Assembly: GCF_039537665.1 (NCBI RefSeq)
Contig: NZ_BAABAY010000002.1
Span: 372,001 to 436,000, forward strand
Reading direction: 5' to 3'
Length of the DNA stretch: 64,000 nt
Source of the DNA: Gaetbulibacter_A aestuarii
GTDB taxonomy: Bacteria; Bacteroidota; Bacteroidia; Flavobacteriales; Flavobacteriaceae
The notes under the pieces were generated by a model, which had not been told where the DNA came from, ran no database searches, and was given only the letters and a program-made list of their open reading frames with translations. The position numbers and the translations under genes were made by a program. Every line of letters starts with the position of its first letter. Within the stretch, counting starts at the first letter, position 1. Positions 26,602-34,974 of the stretch are shown here, piece by piece.

Positions 26602-27942
26602 TTAACGCAGCTGCAACAACTCCCTCCGCAAAACCTTCCGCACATCCACATTATCCTGCTGCGGGATCAAATGGTCTTCTAAAGCTTCCGTATGCGTTAT
26701 TTGCAGCGTATGGTCTATAAAACCATAACCCTTATACACGCCGTTGGCTATTAAAATAAAGCCGGCTTCGTCCGCCGTGCGCCCCGGTTGTTTAATGATG
26801 TTGTCCTGCAGGGTAGCCGTGGTTTGCACGATCGCTTTTTTAACGCGTTGGTTGTACTGCTGTGGGGCTTCTTCGTCGCGGCATACGCCTTTACAAGTTG
26901 TTATTTTATAGTGGTTACACTGGTCCACGCCTTCCTGCAAATGGCAGTATTTCGGGCAGAGCGTGTAGGTCTCGCAAAGCCGTTCCAAAAAGTTGCGGCA
27001 GGCGGTAATGGTGTACAGGGTCATAAAGGGCTGTGGACAGTTCTTCAAACGGTTATAGGCCAGGTGCAGCACACCGTTGCGGTCTTCATAACTAAAGATC
27101 CCATAGGCCATGGGGTTGCGTTTCGCCTGCACATTGTAATAGGGATAATGTTTTTTAATGGCGGCGTCTTCCATCAGCAGGGCAATGAGTTCGCTGCCGG
27201 AGAGTTCATAATCGATATCGGCGATCTCGCGGCACAACTGCAGTTCCTTATCCGACTTGTCGTAAAAATGCCCCAGTACGCGTTTTTTCAGGTTCTTCGC
27301 CTTGCCCACATAAATGATCTTACCCTTTTTATTCTTAAATAAATAGATGCCTGGCGCCTCAGGAATGCTCTCAAATACCGGCGCAGGTAAGTGGGGCGGG
27401 AGCGTGGCTTCCTTCGAACTCTTTTTGAAAAAGGTGGAGATCACCTGCTCGGCATTTTTTGCGTTCAGCAATCGCTCAAACAAGATCACGGTCGCTTCGG
27501 CATCACCGCGGGCTCGGTGGCGATCGGCAATAGGAATGCCTTCAGCAGCACACAATTTCCCCAAACTGTAGGAGCGGTGACCGGGCAGCAGTTGGCGCGC
27601 CAAACGGATGGTGCAAAGCTTACGTCGTGTAAAATTGATCCCAAGCACTTTGAACTCGCTGCGGATAATATTGTAATCAAAATTCACATTATGCGCCACG
27701 AATACGCAGTCTGCGGTAATGGTCAATACCTGTTCGGCAATGTCGCCAAATACGGGCGCATTGGCTACCATGGCATTGTCGATCCCGGTAAGCGCGGTAA
27801 TGTGTGTGGGGATTAGGGCTTCGGGATTTACCAGAGAGGTAAACTCGTCGATCACAGTGTCGCCGTCGTATTTAAAAATAGAGATCTCGGTGATCTTATT
27901 GCCGCGGCCGGTGGTTTCAATATCGATAATGGTGTACATCAT
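26602..27942 (-). CDS. DnaQ-like 3'-5' exonuclease fused to GIY-YIG nuclease
   Basis: A 446-residue two-domain nuclease. Residues 1-170 are a DEDDh exonuclease like Pol III epsilon: DIETTG (D7, E9), AHNVNFDYNI and HRARGDAEAT. From about residue 195 a GIY-YIG domain as in UvrC or Cho follows: PGIYLFKNKKGKIIYVGKAK. A Cys-rich segment comes next (CPKYC, CKGVC). It overlaps the S24 regulator gene by 4 bases and is co-transcribed with it, which puts it in the damage response. Likely roles are proofreading or incision during repair or translesion synthesis; these roles are inference. Confidence 0.9.
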   Translation of the reverse strand: MMYTIIDIETTGRGNKITEISIFKYDGDTVIDEFTSLVNPEALIPTHITALTGIDNAMVANAPVFGDIAEQVLTITADCVFVAHNVNFDYNIIRSEFKVLGINFTRRKLCTIRLARQLLPGHRSYSLGKLCAAEGIPIADRHRARGDAEATVILFERLLNAKNAEQVISTFFKKSSKEATLPPHLPAPVFESIPEAPGIYLFKNKKGKIIYVGKAKNLKKRVLGHFYDKSDKELQLCREIADIDYELSGSELIALLMEDAAIKKHYPYYNVQAKRNPMAYGIFSYEDRNGVLHLAYNRLKNCPQPFMTLYTITACRNFLERLCETYTLCPKYCHLQEGVDQCNHYKITTCKGVCRDEEAPQQYNQRVKKAIVQTTATLQDNIIKQPGRTADEAGFILIANGVYKGYGFIDHTLQITHTEALEDHLIPQQDNVDVRKVLRRELLQLR

Positions 27943-28712
27943 TTCACTAACTTCTCTAAGGCCTTCAACTCTACACCCAGACTGTTGAACATCGTGATGA
28001 TGCTGGAGAGTTTCAGCTCCTGTTCGTCGTATTCCTGCGTGTTGATGCTGCAGGTGAATTCCCAGATCTCCTGCACTTCGTCTATCGGGATCTCATACGA
28101 ATGATAGGTTTGGTTATCGGGTACCAAAAGCAGGGTGTTGTTCTCGGCGATCTGGTTGTACACGCGTTTGTAGGTCATCCCGTCGCTCTTACTGATGATG
28201 ATGTAGGTGCGCCCGCTGATGATGTCGCGGCGGTCTTCAATATAACGCCCCACCACATAGGAACCGTCTTTCATGGGCAGCATGGAATCGCCCTTAATGG
28301 GAAACGCGCGATGTTTTCCGGTAGGTAAAAAAGGCAGTTTTATTTTTTGCAGCTGCTCGATGTATTCCGGATCGTCATAACCGTCCAGATAGCCGGCAGA
28401 GGCTTTTACGGGCACCACTTCGATGAGGTTCTCGTTATCCGAATCGACCATAATGGGGAAAAGCACGCGTTTATTCCCCACTTCAATAAAGGAGGTATCC
28501 TGCGCCTTGCTGAGGTCGTTTCGCAATAAAATATCGATCGGAATTTTAAAATAATCGGACAGCTGGATGAGAAATTCGATGGTGGGTGCCGAGCGGCCTT
28601 CTTCATACGAACTGATACGCGAGCGGGTGACGCCGAGGTCTTCCGCCAGGAGTTCCTGCGTTACACCCCGGAGCTGCCGAAGATGTCGGAGATTTTTTGA
28701 GATGGTTTTCAT
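27939..28712 (-). CDS. XRE-S24 transcriptional regulator (LexA/CI-like repressor)
   Basis: A 257-residue repressor. Residues 8-62 are an XRE helix-turn-helix (LRQLRGVTQELLAEDLGVTR). Residues about 95-220 are an S24 LexA-type autopeptidase: likely cleavage bond A106-G107 in ASAGYLDGY, catalytic Ser143 in KGDSMLPMKDGS and Lys182 in TYKRVY. RecA-stimulated self-cleavage after DNA damage is expected by analogy. It lies divergent to a Y-family polymerase, with a dyad operator between them that reaches to within 4 bases of its own ATG, consistent with autoregulation. Confidence 0.93.
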   Translation of the reverse strand: MKTISKNLRHLRQLRGVTQELLAEDLGVTRSRISSYEEGRSAPTIEFLIQLSDYFKIPIDILLRNDLSKAQDTSFIEVGNKRVLFPIMVDSDNENLIEVVPVKASAGYLDGYDDPEYIEQLQKIKLPFLPTGKHRAFPIKGDSMLPMKDGSYVVGRYIEDRRDIISGRTYIIISKSDGMTYKRVYNQIAENNTLLLVPDNQTYHSYEIPIDEVQEIWEFTCSINTQEYDEQELKLSSIITMFNSLGVELKALEKLVK

Positions 28713-28716
28713 AATG

Positions 28717-28751
28717 CTACAAATATTGGCAATAATTGCTTGTAAATGTAG
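28717..28751. promoter_or_regulatory. 35-bp dyad operator between S24 repressor and dinB
   Basis: A symmetric site centred at 28734: outer CTACA/TGTAG arms and a perfect inner GCAATAATTGC (28729-28739). It fills most of the 52-base divergent gap. On the minus strand, AATATTTG (near -7 box) lies inside it; on the plus strand, a perfect -7 box follows at 28753. A repressor bound here would block both promoters. Confidence 0.75.
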
Positions 28752-28752
28752 C

Positions 28753-28760
28753 TAATTTTG
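28753..28760 (+). promoter_or_regulatory. dinB -7 promoter box, leaderless message likely
   Basis: TAATTTTG is a perfect match to TAnnTTTG and ends only 4 bases before the ATG at 28765, so transcription would start at or very near the start codon. The -33 TTG candidate (28726-28728) lies 24 bases away, within the repressor dyad. Confidence 0.6.
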
Positions 28761-28764
28761 TGAT

Positions 28765-29979
28765 ATGAAACAACAGATTTTACATCTTGATCTGGATACC
28801 TTTTTTGTGTCCTGTGAACGCTTGATAGACAGTAAGTTACAGAAGCGACCTTTGTTGGTGGGCGGTACGGGCGATCGCGGTGTGGTGGCGGCCTGCAGTT
28901 ATGAAACGCGTCGTTTTGGGGTGCATTCGGGCATGTCGATGAAGCTGGCGCGACGGCTCTGTCCGGAAGCGGTGGTGATCCGTGGAAATTCCTCCATTTA
29001 CACCAAATATTCGCGTTTGGTTACGGATATCATCAAAGACAAAGTACCGGTGTTCGAAAAAGCGAGTGTCGATGAATTTTATGCCGATCTGAGTGGTATG
29101 GATCACTACTTTGGAACCTATAAATATGCCTCCGAATTACGTTCGACCATCATTAAAGAAACCGGTCTGCCGATCTCCTTCGGTTTGTCGGCCAACAAGA
29201 TCGTATCGAAAGTCGCTACCGGTGAAGCCAAACCGAATAATCAATTACGGATCGATGAAGGTTTTGAAAAGCCGTTCATGGCACCCTTGTCCATTAAAAA
29301 AATTCCTTCCGTAGGCAATAAAACTTTTCAGGTGCTGCGGAATCTGGGGATCGATCGGGTAAGTGTGGTGCAGCAGATGCCTTTGGAAATGATGACCAGT
29401 GTTTTGGGACAGAACGGCAAAACGATCTGGCTGCGGGCTAATGGTTTGGACAATCCGCCGCTGGTACCGTTTCACGAGCGTAAATCTATTTCCACGGAGC
29501 GCACTTTCGGGAAGGATACCACCGATATCACCAAACTGCGTACCACCATTTTCGCCATGGCGGAAAACCTGGCGTTTCAGTTGCGTCGCGGTGAGAAATT
29601 AACGGGCTGTATCAGTATCAAGATCCGCTATTCCGATTTCAATACCTATAGCAAACAGCTAAAGATTTCTTATACCAGTGCCGATCATATCCTGATCCCT
29701 AAAGTGATGGAATTGTTTGATAAACTCTACCAACGCCGCCTGTTGATCCGTTTGGTGGGCGTGAAATTCAGCGATCTGGTAACGGGGAATTACCAGATCA
29801 ATTTGTTCGATGATACCGAAGAAATGCTCCGGCTGTACGACGCTATGGACACCATCCGAAACCGCTACGGCGAACTCAGCATCCAAAAAGCGGCTGGCAT
29901 GGGCGCACGAACCATCGGGCGTTTTCACAATCCGTTCAGCGGCGAACCACCAACCTTATTAGCACATCGCAATCAGTAA
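28765..29979 (+). CDS. dinB: Y-family DNA polymerase (Pol IV/ImuB-like)
   Basis: A 404-residue translesion polymerase. Catalytic carboxylates are present: D9 in LDLDTFF and D103-E104 in ASVDEFY, so unlike ImuB it should be active. CSYETRRFGVHSGM and the helix-hairpin-helix region around KKIPSVGNKTFQVLRNLGI follow, then the little-finger domain. QINLF near residue 347 is a beta-clamp-binding motif. Its TAA overlaps the ATG of the DnaE gene by one base, implying coupled translation of the two polymerases. Confidence 0.93.
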   Translation: MKQQILHLDLDTFFVSCERLIDSKLQKRPLLVGGTGDRGVVAACSYETRRFGVHSGMSMKLARRLCPEAVVIRGNSSIYTKYSRLVTDIIKDKVPVFEKASVDEFYADLSGMDHYFGTYKYASELRSTIIKETGLPISFGLSANKIVSKVATGEAKPNNQLRIDEGFEKPFMAPLSIKKIPSVGNKTFQVLRNLGIDRVSVVQQMPLEMMTSVLGQNGKTIWLRANGLDNPPLVPFHERKSISTERTFGKDTTDITKLRTTIFAMAENLAFQLRRGEKLTGCISIKIRYSDFNTYSKQLKISYTSADHILIPKVMELFDKLYQRRLLIRLVGVKFSDLVTGNYQINLFDDTEEMLRLYDAMDTIRNRYGELSIQKAAGMGARTIGRFHNPFSGEPPTLLAHRNQ

Positions 29980-32936
29980 TGTATTTGAATTGTCACACAT
30001 ACTATTCCTTACGCTTCGGCACTTTTTCAGAACTGGACCTTCTGGAACTGGGGCAGGCCTTTGGCTTTAAAACTTTGGCGCTGACCGATATTAATAATAC
30101 TTCAGCCTGTTTGAATTTTATACGCAAAGCGAAAGATTACGGCATCAAACCCGTGGTAGGCATCGATTTTCGGAATGGTGCGAAACAGCAGTTTGTGGGT
30201 ATCGCGAAGAATAATGAAGGGTTTTATGAGTTGAATCGGTTTTTATCGGAGCATTCGCATGCGAAAAAAAAGATTCCTGAAGGTGCTCCCGATTTTAAAG
30301 ACGTGTTTGTGGTGTATCCGTTCGAGCAAGTGCTGCAATTGGAAAAAAAGAGCTTCAAAGCCCATGAGTTTATTGGGGTTTCTGTGGAAGAAATGAAACG
30401 CTTGCCCTTCACCATTTACAAGGATTTTAAAGATAAACTGGTGCTGCAACAGCAGGTGACCGTTCGGGCGAAACGCGATTTTAATGCGCATCGCTTGCTG
30501 CGGGCGATCGATAACAATACGCTGTTGAGCAAACTCCCGAAAACGGAGGAATGTCTGGAAACCGATGTGATGTATTCCAAAGAAAAATTAAAGGACGTCT
30601 TTCAGAATTTCCATTTTATTTTGGAAAATACCGAAGCGTTGTTGGAGCAATGTACGATCCATTTTGATTTTGGAAATGATCGGATCTCGCAGAACCAAAG
30701 TGTGTATTTAGAAAACGAAGATGCCGATTTTGAACGACTAAAAATGCTTTGCGAACAAGGTTTGCCGAAGCGTTATAAAAATCCCAGCCAAAAGATCAAG
30801 GACCGTTTGCAAACCGAATTGAAAACGATCCGGGAGATGAATTTTGTATCCTATTTTTTGATCAATCATGATATTGTTGATTTTTCGAAACGCCGCGGTT
30901 TTGTACATGTGGGGCGGGGCAGTGGCGCCAACAGTATTGTGGCCTATCTCATTGGGATCACGGATGTGGATCCCATCGAACTGGATCTGTATTTCGAGCG
31001 TTTTATCAATCCGTATCGCAGTTCGCCCCCGGATTTCGATATCGATTTTTCCTGGAAAGAACGTGAAGAGATCACGCAGTATATTTTTAAACGTTTTAAA
31101 CATGTGGCGCTTTTAGCTGTGTATAACACCTTTAAGTATCGTGCTGTGATTCGGGAACTGGGGAAGGTCTTTGGTTTACCGAAAGAGGAGATCGATAAGA
31201 TCAGCGTGGGGAAATACGAAAAACCGGAGCTGGACGAGTTTGGGCATCTGGTGTTGAAATACAGCAAACTCATCCAGGGTTTTCCCAATTATGTGAGTGT
31301 GCATTCCTGTGGTATTTTGATCCTGGACAAACCCGTACATTATTTTTCGGCCACCGATATGCCGCCTAAAGGATTTCCGACCGTGCAGTTTGATATGATC
31401 ATCGCGGAAGATGTGGGCATTTTTAAGTTCGATATTCTGGGGCAACGTGGTTTGGCGAAGATCAAGGACACGCTGGAGATCATCAAATACAACAAACCCG
31501 ACGATCCGCCTATCGATATCACTGATGTGGAAACTTTTAAAAAAGATCCGAAGGTGAATGCTATGCTGAAGAACGGCAAAGCCACGGGGGCCTATTATGT
31601 GGAATCGCCGGCCATGCGCGGTCTGATGCAAAAGCTGCAAACGCAGGATTATTTGGGTTTGGTGGCGGCGAGCTCGATCATTCGTCCAGGCGTTTCTGAT
31701 TCGGGGATGAAACAGGAATTCATCAAACGGCAGCGCGATCCCGAACGCCGTAAGGAAGGGCATCCGGTATTGCTGGAGATCATGCCGGAAACCTATGGCA
31801 TTATGGTGTACCAGGAAGATGTGTTGAAAGTGGCGCATCAATTTGCCGGACTCACGCTGGGCGAAGCTGATGTGTTGCGACGCGGGATGAGTGGGAAGTT
31901 CCGCTCGCGAGCAGAATTCGTGGCCGTGGAAGAAAAATTCATAGCCAATTGTCGGGCTAAAGGCTATCACGACGATCTCATTTTTGAGGTCTGGAACCAG
32001 ATCAAGAGTTTTGCGGGTTATGCGTTTGCGAAAGGGCATTCGGCGTCGTATGCTGTGGAGAGTTACCAGAGTCTGTATCTCAAATGTTATTATCCGTTGG
32101 AATTTATGGTGGCGGTGCTCAATAATGGCGGTGGCTTTTACAGCACCGAGCATTACATTCACGAAGCGGAGCAGTGTGGTGCGCATATCGAAGCGCCCTG
32201 CATCAATAACAGCGATCACCCGAATACCATTGTGGGCGACACTATTTATCTCGGTTTAGGCTATTTGAAAAATCTGGAGCATTACACCGTAAAACGCCTG
32301 TTGACGGAACGGAATTTCAACGGACCCTATGAATCTCTCGATGACTTTATCGATCGGGTTCCCATCAGTATCGAGCAGCTCACGATCCTGATCCGTATCG
32401 GAGCCTTTCGGTTTACGGGCGTACCAAAAGCAACCTTGTTATGGCATGCCATGTTCAAACTGAATGTTTCCAAACCGCATACCGAACAAAAGCAATTGTT
32501 TCGCCCTAATCATAAGAATTTTACGCTTCCGGAACTGGTGTCGGGTTGGGTGGAAGATGCTTATGATCAGATGGAATTACTGGGCTTTCCTTTGTTTGAT
32601 TATTTCAGTTTGGTGAATGAAGCCTTTAAGCCGCATATTTTTGCGAAGGATATGAAAACCCAGGTGAACAAACCGGTTTTGTTGTATGGCAAACTTGTGA
32701 ATACACGCTATCACAAGGCATCCAACAATAAGATCATGCGTTTTTCAACCTTTATTGATGCCCAGGGCGATTACTTTGATGCAGTGCATTTTCACCATGT
32801 GGTGGAAAAGTATCCCATTCACGGGATCGGGGTTTATGAATGCTTTGGAAAGGTGATCGAAGAATTCGGTTTTTACAGTATTGAAGTGATCCGTACCCGA
32901 AAACTGGCTCTTAAACCCGATCCGCGATTGAATTAA
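29979..32936 (+). CDS. DNA polymerase III alpha-type polymerase (DnaE2/ImuC-like)
   Basis: A 985-residue C-family polymerase, shorter than the replicative DnaE. The PHP domain starts as LNCHTYYS, lacking the first His of the usual HxHT motif. Catalytic Asp residues are in PDFDIDF (D352, D354) and FKFDILG. Helix-hairpin-helix and OB-like segments follow, and the tau-binding tail is missing. Overlap with dinB by one base and S24 control point to an error-prone partner polymerase, like ImuC of the imuA-imuB-dnaE2 cassettes; that role is inferred. Codons are G+C-richer than the flanks. Confidence 0.9.
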   Translation: MYLNCHTYYSLRFGTFSELDLLELGQAFGFKTLALTDINNTSACLNFIRKAKDYGIKPVVGIDFRNGAKQQFVGIAKNNEGFYELNRFLSEHSHAKKKIPEGAPDFKDVFVVYPFEQVLQLEKKSFKAHEFIGVSVEEMKRLPFTIYKDFKDKLVLQQQVTVRAKRDFNAHRLLRAIDNNTLLSKLPKTEECLETDVMYSKEKLKDVFQNFHFILENTEALLEQCTIHFDFGNDRISQNQSVYLENEDADFERLKMLCEQGLPKRYKNPSQKIKDRLQTELKTIREMNFVSYFLINHDIVDFSKRRGFVHVGRGSGANSIVAYLIGITDVDPIELDLYFERFINPYRSSPPDFDIDFSWKEREEITQYIFKRFKHVALLAVYNTFKYRAVIRELGKVFGLPKEEIDKISVGKYEKPELDEFGHLVLKYSKLIQGFPNYVSVHSCGILILDKPVHYFSATDMPPKGFPTVQFDMIIAEDVGIFKFDILGQRGLAKIKDTLEIIKYNKPDDPPIDITDVETFKKDPKVNAMLKNGKATGAYYVESPAMRGLMQKLQTQDYLGLVAASSIIRPGVSDSGMKQEFIKRQRDPERRKEGHPVLLEIMPETYGIMVYQEDVLKVAHQFAGLTLGEADVLRRGMSGKFRSRAEFVAVEEKFIANCRAKGYHDDLIFEVWNQIKSFAGYAFAKGHSASYAVESYQSLYLKCYYPLEFMVAVLNNGGGFYSTEHYIHEAEQCGAHIEAPCINNSDHPNTIVGDTIYLGLGYLKNLEHYTVKRLLTERNFNGPYESLDDFIDRVPISIEQLTILIRIGAFRFTGVPKATLLWHAMFKLNVSKPHTEQKQLFRPNHKNFTLPELVSGWVEDAYDQMELLGFPLFDYFSLVNEAFKPHIFAKDMKTQVNKPVLLYGKLVNTRYHKASNNKIMRFSTFIDAQGDYFDAVHFHHVVEKYPIHGIGVYECFGKVIEEFGFYSIEVIRTRKLALKPDPRLN

Positions 32937-32970
32937 AATTTTTGTAAATTCCGTGGTATAAACAACCACC

Positions 32971-33708
32971 ATGTGTTTTCATATTTCCACCACCAGAAAT
33001 AGCCGCGCTTTAGAAAAACGGTATCAGGTCAAACTGAGTGACGAATCCATTCGAACTATAGTTGATAAACCGCATTATCATTTGAATGGTTTTGCGCATC
33101 CGAATGTGTTACTCATTCCGCAGCAAAAACCTGAGGTTCTGGCACCGGGCGTCTGGGGTATTGTACCGGAAAACAAACAGCCGGACGACATTAAACCCTA
33201 TTACAAAGAAGCGGTGAAGTTCGGCGGTGGACTAAACGCGCAATCCGAAAAAGTATTCAATCATTTTCTATACCGTAATTCCATCAGAACAAAACGCTGT
33301 GTGATCCCGGTAAATGGTTTTTTTGAACCCCATGATCATCAAAAGAAAAAGTATCCCTTCTTCATCAAAGATAAAAGTGATCAAGGCTTGTCATTAGCGG
33401 GAATTTACACGCTCATTGGGACTTATGTGACCTTTAGTATTTTGACTAAAAAGGCAAGTCCACTTTTCGAAAAGATCCATAATGTTAAAAAGCGTCAGCC
33501 GGTGATCTTAACGGATGTACAGGTTCATAATTGGCTGTCGGATGAGCAAGATGAATCGGTTATTGCCTCTGTTTTAGCAACGCCTTATCCAGATAAAAGT
33601 TTAGATTATTATCCGGTGAGTAAGGATCTGTTTAGTACGAAAGTTGATAGTGATGTCCCTGATATTTTAGATAAAGTAAAATACGAGGCTCTAGAGGAAA
33701 TTTTTTAA
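32971..33708 (+). CDS. SOS response-associated peptidase (SRAP/HMCES/YedK family)
   Basis: A 245-residue SRAP protein that forms a thiazolidine crosslink with abasic sites in single-stranded DNA through Cys2. MCFHIS at the N-terminus gives that Cys, CVIPVNGFFEP the active-site Glu, and the late KKRQPVILT replaces the usual HxRMPV His motif with Lys, so the second catalytic His looks altered. It lies 34 bases after the DnaE gene and completes the damage block. A weak GTGGT/ACCAC hairpin (32953-32969) directly precedes the ATG. Confidence 0.92.
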   Translation: MCFHISTTRNSRALEKRYQVKLSDESIRTIVDKPHYHLNGFAHPNVLLIPQQKPEVLAPGVWGIVPENKQPDDIKPYYKEAVKFGGGLNAQSEKVFNHFLYRNSIRTKRCVIPVNGFFEPHDHQKKKYPFFIKDKSDQGLSLAGIYTLIGTYVTFSILTKKASPLFEKIHNVKKRQPVILTDVQVHNWLSDEQDESVIASVLATPYPDKSLDYYPVSKDLFSTKVDSDVPDILDKVKYEALEEIF

Positions 33709-33799
33709 TTTGAAAGGCATAAAACGCGTCAAATCATCAAGACTGAATTTCTTCGGAAATAGTGAAATTTGGCCTCAACATGAAATTCAAGTTAAGCCT

Positions 33800-34147
33800 T
33801 TATCCTGTTTTGATTTTGGATTCTTCCATGAGTTTCAATCCATAAGAGCGGATGGTTTCAATAATGGTAATGGATTCCATGCCTTTTGGCGTCATGCTGT
33901 ATTCCGTTTTCGGTGGTACAACGGCATAAACCTTTCGGTGTATAAACCCATCTGCTTCCAGTTCTCGTAATTGCGTGGTTAGCATTTTATCAGAAATATG
34001 CGGGATATCACGTTTGAGTTCGCTGTAGCGCATAACACGATCCTTTAAACGCCAAAGAATAGGCATTTTCCAGGTGCCACCAATCCGATCCATGGCAAAT
34101 TCTACTGGATTATAATATGTTTTACCATTGTAAATGAAGTCCGGCAT
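33800..34147 (-). CDS. HxlR family transcriptional regulator
   Basis: A winged-helix DNA-binding protein of about 115 residues: GGTWKMPILWRLKDRVMRYS, the recognition region ISDKMLTTQLRELEADGFI, then the wing VPPKTEYSMTPKG. I start it at ATG 34147 (MPDFIYNGKTYYNP). The longer frame to 34195 runs through two clear inverted repeats in the intergenic region, which are better read as operators. Divergent from a DJ-1-type amidotransferase and a reductase, its probable targets; HxlR proteins often sense electrophiles or aldehydes. Confidence 0.92.
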   Translation of the reverse strand: MPDFIYNGKTYYNPVEFAMDRIGGTWKMPILWRLKDRVMRYSELKRDIPHISDKMLTTQLRELEADGFIHRKVYAVVPPKTEYSMTPKGMESITIIETIRSYGLKLMEESKIKTG

Positions 34148-34170
34148 ACTCAAAAGTACTTTAAATACTA

Positions 34171-34199
34171 ATACTTTCCAAAAAGTATGTATCATACTT
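34171..34199. promoter_or_regulatory. HxlR-type operator, two overlapping inverted repeats
   Basis: ATACTTT-CCAA-AAAGTAT (34171-34188) and AAGTATG-TAT-CATACTT (34183-34199) are both perfect 7-bp inverted repeats that overlap. They lie between the regulator's ATG and the divergent gene at 34264. GTACTTT, GTACTTAAA-like half-sites nearby (34156-34170, 34200-34230) add further TACTTT copies. Confidence 0.7.
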
Positions 34200-34263
34200 A
34201 AAAGTGTATTACATGGAAAAATAAAGTATTAATTCGACATTTGGTTTCACAAAATAAAACACT

Positions 34264-34974
34264 ATGAAAAAAAATGTATTAATTGTTGTAGCCAATCCAT
34301 CCGAACACCCTACGCTTCATTATCCGGTTGGTTTTTGGGCCTCCGAATTGTTTCACCCAATTTCTGTTTTTAATAACTCAGACATAGACTGGGATATTGC
34401 AAGTCCGGCGGGAGGTCAGGTGATTATGGACCCGATGAGTAATCCCAATGATAGCAGTCAATATTCTGCCTGGGACGCGTTAAGTAAAAAATTTGTTGAT
34501 GATGCTGTTTTCATGAAACAGTTGGAAAACACCAAATCGCTGGATGCTATAAATCCGGATGATTATGATGCGATCATGGTAGCCGGTGGACAATCGCCTA
34601 TGTTTACCTTTGAAGGTGCTAAAAATTTACACAAACTATTTTTATCTTTCTACGAATCCGGCAAGGTTGCAGCAGCCTTATGTCATGGGGTTGCGGTATT
34701 GAATTTCATAACAGATGCATCGGGACAATTTCTGGTTGCGAACAAGCAAATAACAGGTTTTACCAATGCCGAAGAAGATCAGGCTAATGCGGCAGTTAAT
34801 GCGGTGGTCATGCCCTGGCGTATTGAAGATGAATTGATCAAAAAAGGTGCTATCTTTAAAAAGTCGGAGGCCTGGAAACCATTCGCTATTGTTGACGGAA
34901 ACCTTATTACCGGACAACAAAACATGAGTGGTGAAATTACTGCCCAAAAAATTGTAGAACAATTAAAAATTTAA
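34264..34974 (+). CDS. type 1 glutamine amidotransferase / DJ-1/PfpI family protein
   Basis: A 236-residue cytoplasmic protein. The nucleophile elbow is AALCHGV with Cys140; upstream YDAIMVAGGQSPMF and downstream NLITGQQNMSGE fit the DJ-1/PfpI and Hsp31 glyoxalase-III-like branch. The start is clear (MKKNVLIVVANPSEHP). It is followed without a gap by an NAD(P)-binding reductase and faces an HxlR regulator, so a role in removing reactive carbonyls is plausible but inferred. Confidence 0.88.
   Translation: MKKNVLIVVANPSEHPTLHYPVGFWASELFHPISVFNNSDIDWDIASPAGGQVIMDPMSNPNDSSQYSAWDALSKKFVDDAVFMKQLENTKSLDAINPDDYDAIMVAGGQSPMFTFEGAKNLHKLFLSFYESGKVAAALCHGVAVLNFITDASGQFLVANKQITGFTNAEEDQANAAVNAVVMPWRIEDELIKKGAIFKKSEAWKPFAIVDGNLITGQQNMSGEITAQKIVEQLKI

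Noticed and set aside
26788..27342. 184-residue plus-strand frame opposite the DnaQ/GIY-YIG gene
   Set aside because: Antisense shadow of a gene with clear motifs; composition is Val/Phe-rich without a family pattern.
31176..32219. 347-residue minus-strand frame opposite dnaE
   Set aside because: It lies wholly antisense to the conserved polymerase gene, is His- and Arg-rich as expected for a shadow in G+C-rich codons, and has no recognisable domain.
33710..33970. 86-residue plus-strand frame after the SRAP gene
   Set aside because: Overlaps the HxlR gene in antisense and lacks protein-like features.
34148..34195. 16-residue N-terminal extension of the HxlR regulator
   Set aside because: It would translate through the operator repeats; the family starts near MPDFIYNGK.
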